Positions 1 through 11,726 of a DNA stretch of 64,000 bases are shown one piece after another. Source of the DNA: Stenocarpella maydis (taxonomy: Eukaryota > Ascomycota > Sordariomycetes > Diaporthales > Diaporthaceae); assembly GCA_002270565.1 (NCBI GenBank), contig NQMI01000020.1:1-64000 (forward strand). The letters run 5' to 3'. The number at the start of each line of letters is the position of its first letter. Within the stretch, counting starts at the first letter, position 1. The translations under genes and the position numbers were made by a program. A model generated the notes under the pieces. That model worked only from the letters and a program-made list of their open reading frames with translations, was not told the origin of the DNA and did no database searches.

Positions 1-105
1 ACCGTACTGTAGCCAGAGGGCGTAGTTGCTTACTAAGCAACTACCACCCACTATATAGACCCGAGATAGCTGGCGGGCTATGCCCACTGCACCCACTACT
101 CGAAA
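1..105. repeat. 105-bp direct repeat, copy A (possible LTR fragment)
   Basis: This stretch matches 1005-1109 over its whole length with one difference, T in place of C in GCTATGCCC. It begins at the window edge, so its left end may lie outside. It holds a near-palindrome (GTAGTTGCTTACTAAGCAAC) and a TATA-like CTATATAG. A single N follows at position 106, and the sequence after the N does not match what follows copy B. A contig join or collapsed repeat at this point is therefore possible. The LTR reading is inference. Confidence 0.6.
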
Positions 106-1004
106 NCCGACAAGGACACCCAGCCACCCCCTAGGCCAGCGCCTTCGCCCTCTCCCTCAAGACCTCGTCCTTCGTGATACTTGGACCTTGGGTCGCAGCA
201 GCGCTGTGCGACGCATCTACGGGGACGTCCGCATAGTCGTGGCGGCACGGGCGGGCCAAACACGAGGGGCCGAGAGAGGTACTTCGCAGATCCCCACCAA
301 CAAACACCAGGACCGCTCTTACGGGCCGGTTTCCTTTCCATCTTCTTTAACCTCGACCGATGCAGGATGTAGTGGCTCAAGGTCGCCTGAAAAGACTGGC
401 CGCCCTGCACAACGCAAGCAGCAGGGCGGCAAGGCGCAGCCAAGGGGGCCGCGAAATTGCGAGCAAGACGGGCGGCGGCTTCGTCATGTCACTGCGCCAT
501 AAGTACCCATCGGCTCCGACGCCCTAAGACGAACGGAGAGGTTAGCAATTCGTCTCCAGTATAATCCACCCGAATCGAGATGCACCAGGTTCCCTCCATC
601 TCCCCCCGACCCCTTCCTCACTTTACACTAGTTGTCCCCAAAAGTTCAGGTGTCCCTTTGGCCTTCACACAGACTCCCCTGCCTTTTAGGGGTGGGGGGT
701 TCTACCTAGGTACGCGTGGGGACGGGAATACGAGGCTACATCGAGCCACGCCGCGCGCGTGCAATGATACGTTTGGGTTCAGACCTCGTGGTACCGCATT
801 CAACTCTTTATCTTGCGAAAACGTAAACTAGCACCCAATTTTCAACATTGAGCTCGTCGCCTCGCTCAAGCGCTCTGTCACTGCTCCTGTCGGCACCTGA
901 GATGAATGCCACATCCATCTTTTGAAAAGGTTTTGAAGAGATAATTACCGAAGCTGTGGCAATAGTAGTGTGCAACAGCACATTGGTGGGCTATCGCTAC
1001 AGCC

Positions 1005-1109
1005 ACCGTACTGTAGCCAGAGGGCGTAGTTGCTTACTAAGCAACTACCACCCACTATATAGACCCGAGATAGCTGGCGGGCTACGCCCACTGCACCCAC
1101 TACTCGAAA
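1005..1109. repeat. 105-bp direct repeat, copy B (possible solo LTR or element end)
   Basis: This is the second copy of the repeat at 1-105, 1004 bp downstream in the same orientation. TATA-like CTATATAG lies near 1055, just after the near-palindrome. The sequence continues to a CCAACA near 1165, a typical 3' end for a fungal LTR, but no matching TGTTGG start or target-site duplication could be fixed. No reverse transcriptase or integrase coding is visible between or beside the copies. Confidence 0.55.
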
Positions 1110-2383
1110 GACAGAGAGAAATACAAGAACAACACCCCACTCGTATTGCAATACGTGACCCATCCAACAGAAGCTTTCATTACAAATTAAATCCTGTTGC
1201 CATACTTGGTAAAGATCTTATGTGTACCAGATACACACTGGTCATCCAGAATGATTGCACGTGAACAGTCGAGTCCCAACGCCTGGGAAACACGTGACTA
1301 GAACAAAATTCGAGAGAAGACGTCCGATTTTGTGTTCTGATGACCTCTAGACTCTTCGACTTAGCCTCCAATGCCGGGGACATTGAGCGATGTATCCTTG
1401 GTCCTGGAAAGGAAAACCCTCGGGATTCTGCACGGCTGCTGTCAGTTCCGATGCTTAAATGTAATCTTGTGTGCCTCGGACGAACGGTATTTAGGTCCTT
1501 CCTCCATACCACTCGACGGGTTATATCACAGCTCTCAGGGCTGTTGTAGGTTACTGTATTTCCGGTATCAGTCCTCGCGATACGTTCCACCGAAAAGCAT
1601 TGTTTTAACTCTCGGTCAGCGGTGACCTAGCACCAGAGTAGGTGATATGAGTTTTCAAGAGTCATATCACATTCCTCGATGTTACCTAGGTAGCGACGCA
1701 CTCGTTGCCAGAATTGAGATGTGACGTGGTGTCTGTTTGAGGAAATGACTAGGTTAAGACGGTGTGATAAATTCCTGAAATTGTTGCCGTGAAACTTACC
1801 CCTTAATTGAACTGATGTTGGGAGGCCTGTCAAATTGCCCTTCAGCCCCGAGCTCGCCGAAAGGCAACCCTTGTACACCACGTCTGGTCAGCAGTGACTC
1901 GATGCCTGCTTTGACAACCAACTGAGCCTGCCTGTCACTTACTTCTGACGAACATCTGAACATGAATGACTGTGGTTATTGCACTACATGTGATCAACTA
2001 TCCACTGTGAGGGGGGCAGTGCTAAGAATATCGAGTTCGGATGGATGCCACCGTCGGAAAAGGACCCCAGTTGGGGCGCCTTATCTAGTTGTTCAGCTTT
2101 GTTACTCAGTTTGAAGTTCTCAGGTCTGCCTGCACCATTCTTCGGCGATGAGGTTCTGAAGAATCCAGGCAGTTACTCGACCTCTTACGCTTGTGTGAGT
2201 TGCCACTCATGGGACATCTGGAGGCTTGGTACGCCTGAGCCTATGATTACCTTGCCCCCCGAAGGGCTCACCTTCCTTCCTTGGCAACAGCGTGCTAGTA
2301 AAAAGACCAAACAGATGATTGGCACTTGTCTGGGAGTAACATCGATAAATTGTGATGTTCCATCCAGGTGAATTATATGATGG

Positions 2384-2407
2384 GGTTGGTTGGTTGGTTG
2401 GTTGGTT
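2384..2407. repeat. (GGTT)6 microsatellite
   Basis: Six perfect copies of the tetranucleotide GGTT lie in non-coding sequence. Confidence 0.95.
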
Positions 2408-4680
2408 AAAAGGATGGGGATTCAGTGGCCCACAGGAAGAATAGGGCAGGAAGCCATCAGCACTTCACGGAGCGTGGAAAGCTTTTCCAGATTACTTAGC
2501 AGGGCCAGAGATATTCAACAGCGATCTGAGTCCTGTAGAACTATATTTTGATACCTACTTAGGTACTAAGGAAGACGGGAAACCCACCTGGGCAGTGGAT
2601 CCCCAGATGGCGATGATGAATAAGCCCAGTCGATTCTAGTAATTCACCTTGCATCCTTAAGCTGGCTACGATGCATGGTGCAAGATGTGGGATGCTTCAG
2701 CGGCCAGATGATATCTATTCTCTTGACTCCCTCTACTCAATAGAAAAGAAGCCCCAGACTCCTCATAGATATGGATCACGAGAAATAACCCCAGAGGAAC
2801 AATACTCACGACGCAGTTTTCCTGCGGCAGCTTCCAAAGACCACGAGTCAGAAGGCGACAAAGCAGGATAATGGTAGTACCACCTGGCTACGATGAGAGT
2901 GGCGGCTCTTCCTCGAGAGTTCACGTCAGCGGCTGACTGAGCGCTGTGCGGCCCTTGCCAACAAACATGTGGCCCGAAGTTCTTTTGTGATCGTCAATAA
3001 GAACAATGCCATAAAGTTGTTTTCACCAGCAAGGCGGTCCCAGCCACTATCCCGACCTGCCTGTCCCAATGTTTGAGCCGAGTGAAATGATTCCACATGT
3101 ACGGACTCGCTGAGCGGGCTATCGAGATTCTCGCATGTGGCCGTCGACAAGGTGGACGAGAGTGAAATTGGCATCGGTGTCCTGACAAGTATGCCCGAGG
3201 AAAACTCCAAGTTGCGTCAGAGATGTGATGATAACATTGAACTGCTACATATCTTAACGCAGCTCAAAACTTCATTTCAACCCGCCTCGGCCCACTGGGC
3301 CGGGGACACGGGCGGCACCCATGGAGCTTCGATACTCTTCTTCCCTCCAATTCTAGATTCCACGTGGGAGTCATGTGGCAGACCAAAGTAAGTAATATTA
3401 GGTATATAGGAGAGGAAGTCTATGCGGTGTTCTGTGGGCTTCCCGCCCTCAGTTGAAAACCAAGACCTTGAAGTTCTCTGCGCACTGAACATGTTTGACC
3501 ACAAGAAATAGCAAGGGGAAGAGCCTCATGGTCCCGGCTTGCAATGCCTCGTCTACGCGATGCTCTCTAGGCGCAGGATATTCGTCTGATGGCATAAAAT
3601 AGTCCAGGCACACTTACAGCAGCCCAGGCAGGTTCTCTGGAGCAGGGAGTCTGCGCTCAGTGATGCGCCACGTAATGGGGGCTGGGTGGAGTCCTGGGTC
3701 CCAGAGATGACGCATAAATGGTGTAGTGTAAGGCTTTGTGGACTGGGGGTTGGGAGGTGATCGAGCGCACGGACAAGCCGGACCATCACGGTACATATTG
3801 TATATACTTTGCCGGACAAAGCTTGACAAATACTTCTCCCGGAAGTCTCTCCTGATGCCCTATCAGGAGACAGGGCTGCAAACAGGGTGAGGGAATGTCC
3901 AGGCAATGGTGGTCGCACAAGCACACGTGGTCTCAGGAAAGACTGGCCTTGGGTGGATGTGAAACGAACCTAGGAGACCTGCGCTACATCGCGGTGAGAC
4001 GGCCAGTTCTGCCTGCAGCACTCACTGTAAGCGCGAACAAAACTTGACGTTGCGCACTTATTCTACAGTATGCGTGTGTGGCTAACACCGAAACAAGAGT
4101 TAGTCGTGTTCGAGAACATGTATCTCGATAGTGACCTGCGTGGTAAGGTTTGAACCTGCATTTGTGAGACAGTTCCCACACATGAGATATTCTTCTTAAC
4201 CTTCGATAACGGCCACCTCCGTCGTCGCAAGGCCGGCGTCCCCGATAAGTTGACGAAATCGGGCGGAGTCTACTGTTCCCATTGCATGTCCTGGCCGACG
4301 TCACGCGCTGAGGTGAAGCTTAGTGCAAAGCTGGGTGCCACATTGTACGTTGTGTGAATATGCCCACGGCAAAGCATAAGCCATGTTCCTCTCGACCATG
4401 CCCAACACGGATCCGATGAGAAAGGTAGACACCTCGCAGACGCCCAAAATTTGGTTCGAAATTACATCACCTCGTACCGCCCGGTGTCCATCAGTGGCGC
4501 GTACAAACCCCTTTGCTTCATCGCGCCTAACACAATACGCCCCATTCAGCTAGGTTCTGAGACCGGTGTTGTATCTTCTGGTATCATAAGTCAAGTGTTT
4601 CCAGGAACCAAAACAAGTGCTGCTCTTTTGTTGAAAAATATAGGAGGTGAAGCGAACGTAACAAGACAAGACAAGTAGTC

Positions 4681-5170
4681 TCAAGGGCTGTACCTCCGTG
4701 ACAGTCTCGACGGAACTCGATCTCTATATCTGTCCCTGTCTGATCCGGAGCCGGGTTTTGAGCTCTTACTGTAGCCCCGGCTTGACCTTCCTGGCACGGA
4801 CGACCGGCCTTCATTTCTCGCCGCTCTATTCCGGAGCAACAAGGCCGCTACCATCCTGAACGGCCACATCACAAGATAAAGTACCACATGGTAAGGCACC
4901 ACGACCACAGACACCAGAGCCTCAACACACCATTTGAACAGTGCAGTAAAGCTCCATTGTGCCTGGTTGCTCTGCTTTGCCGCTGCGGCCGCTAGGGCAA
5001 TCGCATCGCTCAGCCGGATATCGACAGCGCCAAGTCGCGACTCGGTTTGCAATGCCAACACGGTGGCCTTCTTCTCATAGCGCCGGACAGCACGGTTCAG
5101 GGCGTCGAGCTCGGGCTGGATAGCATTTCGCACTTCTCTCACGAGCGCCGGGCCTTGCTTCAGCTCACCA

Positions 5171-5202
<32 letters not shown>

Positions 5203-6381
5203 AGCGGAGATCTCGAGGGTCTGCGCATTTACCGCCTCCGCTGCTTCGGCGCGGAGCTCGAGTTGAGCGATGCGGCTACGCATTTCTTCGAGCAGTGCGG
5301 TCGTCGAAGGCGGAGTAGGCGTGAGCCTGACAATTCTTTGAAGGTGCAGGGTGCGGGCCTGGATGAGCTTGAGAGCGTGGGACAGAGGACGGAGCTCTGC
5401 TGCAAGGAGAAAGACTGAGATGTTGAAGTTGCTAAGTAGTCCTTCGGAGGGCCGGCTCAGCTGGTTGCGGATCGCATGGAGTAGGTAAGCGCCAATGACA
5501 GGGCTGAGAAAGCACGACAACAGGGCGAGGACCTCATGGACGTAAAGCTCATTAACGGCTGCTTCTTGGGACTTGGTGCGATTGGAGTGTTCGGCGGGCG
5601 CGGATCCCTCCAGCTTCGTCCGCGCCTCGGAGTCTTCATGTTTCGGCCGCGAAGGCTGCTGGTCGTGGTGAATATTTTCTTCGGGGACGTCACCCAAAGT
5701 CGCAACAGATGCCCTCTTGCTAGGCGGGGTGTCCAGCTCACTGTCGTCCTCAGACAGTTGCTCCAGCCCAACTTCCTGCCTGATGCGTAGTTCCTGGGCC
5801 GAGTGATACCACTGCCAGGGCTGCGTCACGGTATATCGGAGGAATACGAACACCAGGCCCAGCAGCATAACGTCTGTTATGAGCTGGTTGCCACCCTCAA
5901 AGAGCACGCCAACCAGTGCTGGCAGCAGTGCAAAAGCGATGGGCAAGTTGGCCAGAGCCCCAGAGCTGTCCTGGCCCATATCATGCTGTGCCCCACTTGG
6001 GTTCAGGATACCTTGGGTGCTGTCTCGCATTGACCGTCGAGCTTCGGATATGCTGAAGTCGGAGAATGTCGAGCCGCGCCGTCGGAGGCCATTTGGGGGC
6101 GGTTCGGGAGGCTCGGGTGACGATGGGGAGGCAAGGGAGGCCCCGGCACGGAGGCGCGAGGACTCTTCTAGGGTGGCCGAACGGCGGAGGGCAGGTGTGC
6201 CGGAGACGGTCGCGGAGCTGGAAGGGAAGGAGAAGGACGTGGTGGTCACACGAGGAGAGGTTGGACGACCGGGAGGGGAAGAGCGGGACAGCTGGGCTGG
6301 CTGTGGTGACGACGACGACGACGACACATGTTGGGCCGTGAGGGTCTCCATAGTGGCTTGGCATGGAGGTCGAGACACCAT
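4681..6381 (-). CDS. conserved fungal multi-span membrane protein with poly-Q coiled coil
   Basis: This is a single uninterrupted frame of 566 codons. Residues 1-140 are Ser/Pro-rich and probably disordered. Hydrophobic segments follow at about 143-183 (two spans), 280-305, 318-342 and 485-517. A charged linker (200-275) separates the first pair from the rest. A helical, Glu/Arg-rich segment at 362-392 leads into ten glutamines (394-403) encoded by CTG/CAG repeats, which suggests a coiled coil with a variable tract. The C-terminus (from about 520) is Arg/Ser-rich and basic. A second Met at residue 11 (codon ending at 6351) has A at -3 and may be the true start. I do not recognise a named family; an internal-membrane protein of unknown function is likely. 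It is transcribed divergently from the ERF4 gene, 3.5 kb away. Confidence 0.8.
5173..5202 (-). repeat. (CAG)10 microsatellite encoding poly-Gln
   Basis: Ten perfect CTG triplets on the + strand read as CAG on the coding strand and give ten consecutive glutamines in the membrane protein. Confidence 0.95.
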
Positions 6382-6920
6382 TTGGTCGTTGACGACAAGT
6401 CTATATGAGCCTCATCTCGGGGGCCAGCGGATGGAAGGCAGACATAGGACGAAAGCTCAGGGCAGGTGGTCGGAAAGGCGGGGCGGTAGTGGGACGCGGC
6501 GCCGGGCGCGGTGAGGGTTGTGAAGTGTACGAGGGGAGGAGTGGAGGTATGTAGACTACATACACATGCTACATACACATGCTACATATGCGTGTACTAC
6601 ATGGCACGACGTATGCATATGGTGGGTATGGCGGGCAAAGGGGATGACAGCTTGATTTTTGCTCTCCTGCCCTTAGCCCGTGCTGCTGCAATGCATTCTC
6701 GCAAGCAGGGCCAGCAGCGCGTGTTGTGTTGTACAACACAGCCGTTACTCAATCAGGGCATGGGCAGTGGCGATCCTGCTCGGATGGAGGGCTCGAGGGC
6801 TGGACTGGACAGCAGAGAAGCGGCAGTGGAATGCAGTACTGGGGAAGAGCCGGGGGGCTTCGCCAATCATGACCTCACAATGATAACCCCGGCCCCCGGC
6901 CTCTGCCTGTGTTTCTTGCA

Positions 6921-6955
6921 GCACCAGCACCAGCACCAGCACCAGCACCAGCCAG
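6921..6955. repeat. CACCAG hexanucleotide repeat
   Basis: About five and a half tandem copies of GCACCA/CACCAG lie in non-coding DNA. Confidence 0.9.
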
Positions 6956-7008
6956 CCATGCTCCGTGCCCCGGATGTCGAAGACGGGCAGGAAAAGGCTG
7001 GCCTTGGT

Positions 7009-7046
7009 AGTCTTCGGTGCCGGTCTTCGGTGCCGGTCTTCGGTGC
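7009..7046. repeat. 13-bp tandem repeat (CGGTCTTCGGTGC), about three copies
   Basis: Two perfect 13-bp units and a preceding partial unit form a small minisatellite. Confidence 0.85.
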
Positions 7047-7722
7047 CGGGCGAGGAGCAGCCTTTGAGTTTGCCAATGTGGGTACTTGCACAACCACGAG
7101 CCAGCAAGGGTGGGGAGCCCCAGAATGTGACCCCAGGCCGGGATATCCGCCAGCCTCGAGGATGATACGATATATGGGATACGAGGCTCTACCCTATCAA
7201 CCAGCCAGCCACTGGGCGGCGACGAGTTTGTCGACAGCCCTGCGCCCACAGCAGCCCTGGAGCCGGAGCACGGAGACTATCGCGGGGCCTGGGGAGTCCA
7301 TCTCGCCCCGGAACGGCACTCGTGCTGCATGCTGCGGAGAACCTCATCATCGGTGACAGCAGCCATGGCACGGAGCGCGAAAGCGCAGCAAAGAGCAGCT
7401 CTCCTGGCGGCCAGTGATGTCTACTTTGCTGTGGGTTCCCGGCAGCTAGGACGCGGCCAAGTTTAGTAGCAGGCCGGGGACCTCAGCCCATCCCATCAAA
7501 GGCAGGGGTATCCAGATTTCCATGCAGGGGAACAGGACAATTCGAGATTGCATCTGTTTTTACTTTCGATAGTGGCCTACAAGACCGTGCCATTTATGTC
7601 CAACTGTAACGGCGGTGGCCTGTCCACACGTGGTTGATGATAGATAATGTGACCGAGCCGGACAAGGAGACGACGACGACGACGACGGTTTCATCTGCTC
7701 TTCCTGGTGTTCCGCAAGGATT

Positions 7723-7773
<51 letters not shown>

Positions 7774-7791
7774 CCAGCCAGCCAGCCAGCC
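7723..7791. repeat. (CAGG)12 followed by (CAGC)n microsatellite
   Basis: Twelve CAGG units change into about five CAGC units without a break, as expected from a point change spread by slippage. Confidence 0.95.
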
Positions 7792-8520
7792 AAGTCGGTC
7801 AGTCGGTCAACCATATTGCAATGGTTGTGTTGAATGGGCGGCCTCGGATGCCAAATCTCCCGCAAATAATGGCCATGACATGTCCGGCGAGGCGTGGGGG
7901 CTCTCGTGTGCGGTGGTGATGAGGCTGCAACTCGGGGTAGCATCCCCTTATGACGTGCCGGCGCATTGAGGCTCGGGGACGACGAGATTGACTGCAAGAA
8001 AACCTCGGCGTTGGGCCGGGGAGATCGACATACGTACCTACTAGCTAGGTAAGCTAGGTAGGCAGTGTAGACACACTTTGCTGACGAGAGAGCCTTGCGC
8101 ACAAGCTGGTCCCAGCCAGCCCTACGCGCAGCTTTGCCAGCTTGCTTGCACGGGCAGCCGTCCAGAGCTTAGGCGCGTGCCTATATCCAGGGATGTGAGG
8201 TTATTCTCGTCCGGCTCTCCCAGCATATTTTATCCAGGAACAGATGGGCAATCTGAGTGTTGGCCCCCGACGCTAGCAGCCTCTGCCATATTATTACCTA
8301 CCACGACGAGGGCGACGGAAAAACCTGACTTGGCCTTTTCTTTTCTTTCCTTCTTTTTTGTTTCCAAAAAAAATATTATTAGAAAAAGAGAGACAGACGA
8401 CCAACTATCCTCTAAAAAAAGCCGAATATCCACTTGCATCCCCGGATTGACCGTCCTACGCACCGCAAACAAACAAACAACTCACACAAACAGCCGCCGG
8501 ACCCGCTCGACAGACGAGCT

Positions 8521-8552
8521 GACTGACTGACTGACTGACTGACTGATTGATT
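8521..8552. repeat. (GACT)n / (GATT)n microsatellite
   Basis: Six GACT units are followed by two GATT units in non-coding DNA. Confidence 0.9.
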
Positions 8553-8827
8553 GCTGCGTGTGCTGTGCGGTCGGACTGCGGCTCACGGAGTCGGGCCAGA
8601 CACGTGCGATATCGACTCACATGGCCTCGCCTCCTGTCTGTTCATAGACTTCCGAGTTTCACTTGGACCGACGCCTCACTATTACCCCGTCACAATCATC
8701 CTGCGCCACGGGATATAAGCCAAGACATCCCCTTCTCTCTCCTCGCTGTCGGAAGGCGAACCCCTGCTGCTGCCAGCACACTCGGAGCCGTCACCGTTGT
8801 TCTTTGATCTTTCTCCTAGGCCTGCTG

Positions 8828-8830
<3 letters not shown>

Positions 8831-8875
<45 letters not shown>

Positions 8876-8909
8876 CTCCTCCTCCTCCTCCTCCTCCTCC
8901 TCCTTCTTC
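8831..8909. repeat. (GTC)15 joined to (CCT)n microsatellite
   Basis: Fifteen GTC triplets run straight into about ten CTC/CCT triplets. The tract is open in several frames, which produces homopolymeric false peptides on both strands. Confidence 0.95.
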
Positions 8910-9703
8910 TTGCTCCCCTACCTCGCCTCCCCACCCGGCCTCTGTTCTCTCCCCTACGGAACCCAAGCCATCCGGGTCTGGCTGTCGCACCTGTGCTGGG
9001 GCGGCCATACAGCGGCCAGGGAGATAAGACGCTGCTGAGCCAGCACGCATGACAGGCACTCAACGAGTTAGGCTACTGTCATGGTAGCATTTGGATTTGG
9101 AGAAGACGACGGCAAACATCTGGAGTCGGGCGTTTGCACTCTGCCCCTGACCCTTGGGAGCCCGATCCAGATCCAGATCCAGATCTGCCAGCTCAGCACT
9201 GCTCCTCGTTATTACTGCCAGCCAGGCCAGCCTGCCTGCCAAACGACGCGGCCCTTTTCTGACGTGCATCCGAGCCTCTGGACGACACTACTGCAGGTCC
9301 ACGGGCGGGAGCCTCCGCTACTGCCACTGGCGCACTGCCATACTCATCCTGTTCTTCCCACCCCTCCTCCTCCTCCTCCTGCTGCCGCCGCTTCTGCTGG
9401 TCCGTCCTTAGTGCATGAAGCCAAATCTTGTTGTGCACACCCATCTGCCCGAGCCGACCCAGAAGATCCCGCCTCACGGGGACACCGAACCACCGTTGCA
9501 GGTAGGAGACGCGGCCCAAGTCGCCAGGTTCTGATCCTGACCCTGAACCGGTGCCGGTGCCTCTGGCCAATCTCAATTTCCGGCCCTGCTCCACTGCCGC
9601 AAAACTCAGGCCTGCGCTGGCGCCATTGCCGGTCGTGCCTGCATCCACGGCGAGGGACTCGTGCTGCAAAGAAGCTGCGCCTGCAACTGTTGTGCCTGCG
9701 TCT

Positions 9704-9776
9704 GCACCCGCACCCGCACCTGCACCTGCACCTGCACCTGCATCTGCAACTGCAACCGCAACCGCAACCGCAACTT
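9704..9776. repeat. GCACCY / GCAACY hexanucleotide repeat
   Basis: About twelve hexamers drift from GCACCC through GCACCT and GCATCT to GCAACC. In one + frame they read Pro-Ala then Thr-Ala. Whether this tract is part of the ERF4 5' coding region is unresolved. Confidence 0.85.
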
Positions 9777-9931
9777 GCGGCCAAGCATCACCGAGGGCGA
9801 GGTCGAGGGCGACACCGGAAGACGCCATCTCCCTTGGTGGAATCTGGAGATCTGGCCCTGCAGCGCCTGATCCGACCGCAGGTCACAGGCGTACGCACGG
9901 GCTCAGGCACAGTCCCAGCCTTCCGCACTAA

Positions 9932-11726
9932 CCAGCCGAGGCCCAGCGCCGTCAAAGCCGTTCCAGCGGCGCCCAATCCGTTCCAACGGCTTCTCACGCT
10001 GCCCTCCGAGATAACCGTCGATCAATTGAATTCACCGCCCTGAATCCCACCCATGCCCGTACTCGCAGCCAGGCTCACGACCACGATCACGACCGCGCTC
10101 ACGCTCCAACTCACCCGCACCCTCATGCTCATGCACACGCTCCACGGGATGATTCCGTCACCAGCCGTCCCGACCAGCCAGCCCAAGTCCAATTTTCTGT
10201 CCCGGCTCTGACGCCCCCAGCCGCCGCCCTCCCGCGCACTCCGCCCCTATCTCAACCCCCACGCCAGCACCACCACCAGCGCTTCCAAAGCCAGAGCCAC
10301 CTTCAACAACATTCTCCCTTCCGCATCCGCGACGACTCCACCACCCCCCGCCAGCAGCACATCCGACAATCCTCTGCCGGCCGTCTTTGGAACCCTACCA
10401 ACTCGACACCCCGCTTCCTGCTGGAATCTCCTCCCAGGGCCCGACGTCCCTCGACTCCCACGCCGCCGGCGATCCCCATCCCGTATCCGGCCCTCGACGT
10501 CTCCCTTCCATCCATCAATCTTGGCGGCGCGCTTGCCATCTCCGGAGACACCCCTCTCTTGACAATATCGGAGCAGCGAGACGGCAGGAGCAATTCTGGT
10601 GGCCCGCGGAATAGTCTCCACGTTGGCGCAGACACGATCAGCCTCCCCCGATCTGTGAGGCACTCATACGACGAAAAGCGGAAGAGCAAGGGCACCCTTA
10701 CCCCCTCTCCCACATTTCCTGAGGAATCAGGCGAGGAAGTCGAAGCAGGCCCCTCAATAGGTCCATCTCGGGCGGTGCAGGAGGTGGACATTGCCCAAGC
10801 CGGGCCGGTTCCTAGGCTTAGACGGCGTGAAGAGCGAATCAGCCCACACGTGACCGTCACCGAACTGAGCTCTCGATCCAGCTCCCAGAAGCTTGACAAG
10901 GGGAAGGGCAAGGCAGTCATGACGGCCAGCGATGAGAGCGAGCAGCAACAGCCGACATCTTTTGAGCGGGATCTTGAGCGGGGACCAGAAGATCATGAGC
11001 GCCGTGGCTCCGCGGGCTCAATAGGCGACGGGATAGGATCGGCCATCTCATCAAGCAACTCTTCCATCCTGGGCGACCCTGACGAGCAAGCTGATGACGA
11101 CGAGTGGGGGCCTCAACACCCGTGCTTTCCACACCTGAACCCCCACGTACCTGTCGACTCCCCGGAGTACATAAACACACGAATCATCAGGATAAAACGC
11201 GACTGGCTGCTCGAAGGCGATCTTGCGCCTACCTTCTCCAACATGTACCCCGAGATCCTCGACCCGGCTGGTCTGTCCGAGGTGGAGTTCCGACGGGTCA
11301 TTGATAAGCTCAACTCTGAGCTCGTTCCGATATATAACCCATACAGCCCCCGGAATATCATTGATGGGATCCTCGGCCTGGTGACAGGATGGCTGTGGGA
11401 AGACTTCGGTTTAACGGGCGCGAAGGCCAGGCTCGCCAGGCTGGAGAGGTGGCTCGAGCGGTGGAACAAGGAAATGGAGAAAACAGCTGGTGGCGACGAC
11501 AACATCGTGCCGCCCAAGATCATCCCTTTAAGGCAAACGGCTTATATGACGGTGAGCCCGCCCGAGAGTTCATGATCTGCTGATCAAACGGTGACTGACT
11601 ATAACACAGCTTGACATCCAAATATTTGACCCTGAGATCCTCCCGGCCCAAAGCACCAGGGGTACGGAGTCGAGGGGGGGCGACAGTCTGCCAGCTGAGC
11701 CAGGACCTGTCTTGACAGCGGACTGA
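9932..11726 (+). CDS. erf4: ERF4/Golgin-A7 family subunit of Ras palmitoyltransferase (5' end unresolved)
   Basis: Erf4 (SHR5) partners the DHHC enzyme Erf2 to S-palmitoylate Ras at endomembranes. The recognisable ERF4/GOLGA7 domain lies in 11.1-11.7 kb, with motifs such as RIIRIKRDW, PTFSNMYPEIL, NPYSPRNIIDGILG and WLWEDFGL. An intron at 11552-11609 (GTGAGC donor, CTGAC branch point) restores the domain end TLDIQIFDPEI; the last exon is 11610-11726. Upstream, the frame is open from 9932 and encodes a disordered region with a His-rich tract near 10.1 kb, then Pro/Ser- and Gln-rich sequence. No ATG occurs in that frame before 10919, inside a region that continues well upstream, so at least one 5' intron must exist. 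A CACTAAC branch point at 9926-9932 with an acceptor near 9940 or 9946 fits. The first exon could start at ATG 9415. Domain assignment is firm; the N-terminus is not. Confidence 0.82.

Larger units (their letters stand above)
110..4680. other. gene-poor region, no supported gene
   Basis: Apart from the repeat copy at 1005-1109, I see only short unconnected open frames here. Base composition looks poorer in GC than the rest of the window, especially 1.1-3.5 kb. A GGTT microsatellite lies at 2384-2407. ACCTAGGT-type palindromes occur near 709 and 1684. Decayed transposon sequence would fit, but no transposon protein motif was recognised. Confidence 0.5.
6382..9931. other. divergent intergenic region rich in microsatellites
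   Basis: This 3.5-kb stretch lies between the divergent membrane-protein and ERF4 genes. It carries an unusual density of simple repeats, listed separately. Long open frames on both strands around 9.08-10.04 kb follow the phase of hexanucleotide repeats and are not convincing proteins. The 5' exon and promoter of the ERF4 gene should lie in the right-hand part. One candidate first exon begins at ATG 9415 and ends at a GTAGGA donor at 9502. Confidence 0.5.

Noticed and set aside
360..530. Protein-like stretch ending SLRHKYPSAPTP after an acceptor-like GATGCAG
   Set aside because: Only about 55 codons, no recognisable family and no clear upstream exon; could be chance.
9193..9828. 211-codon open frame on the minus strand opposite the ERF4 5' region
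   Set aside because: Much of it is Gly-Ala and Ala-Val alternation created by the hexamer repeat, and it overlaps the likely ERF4 leader. No family is recognised.
9081..10043. 320-codon open frame on the + strand
   Set aside because: Mostly repeat translation (His-Leu and Gln-Pro alternation) and out of frame with the real ERF4 domain.
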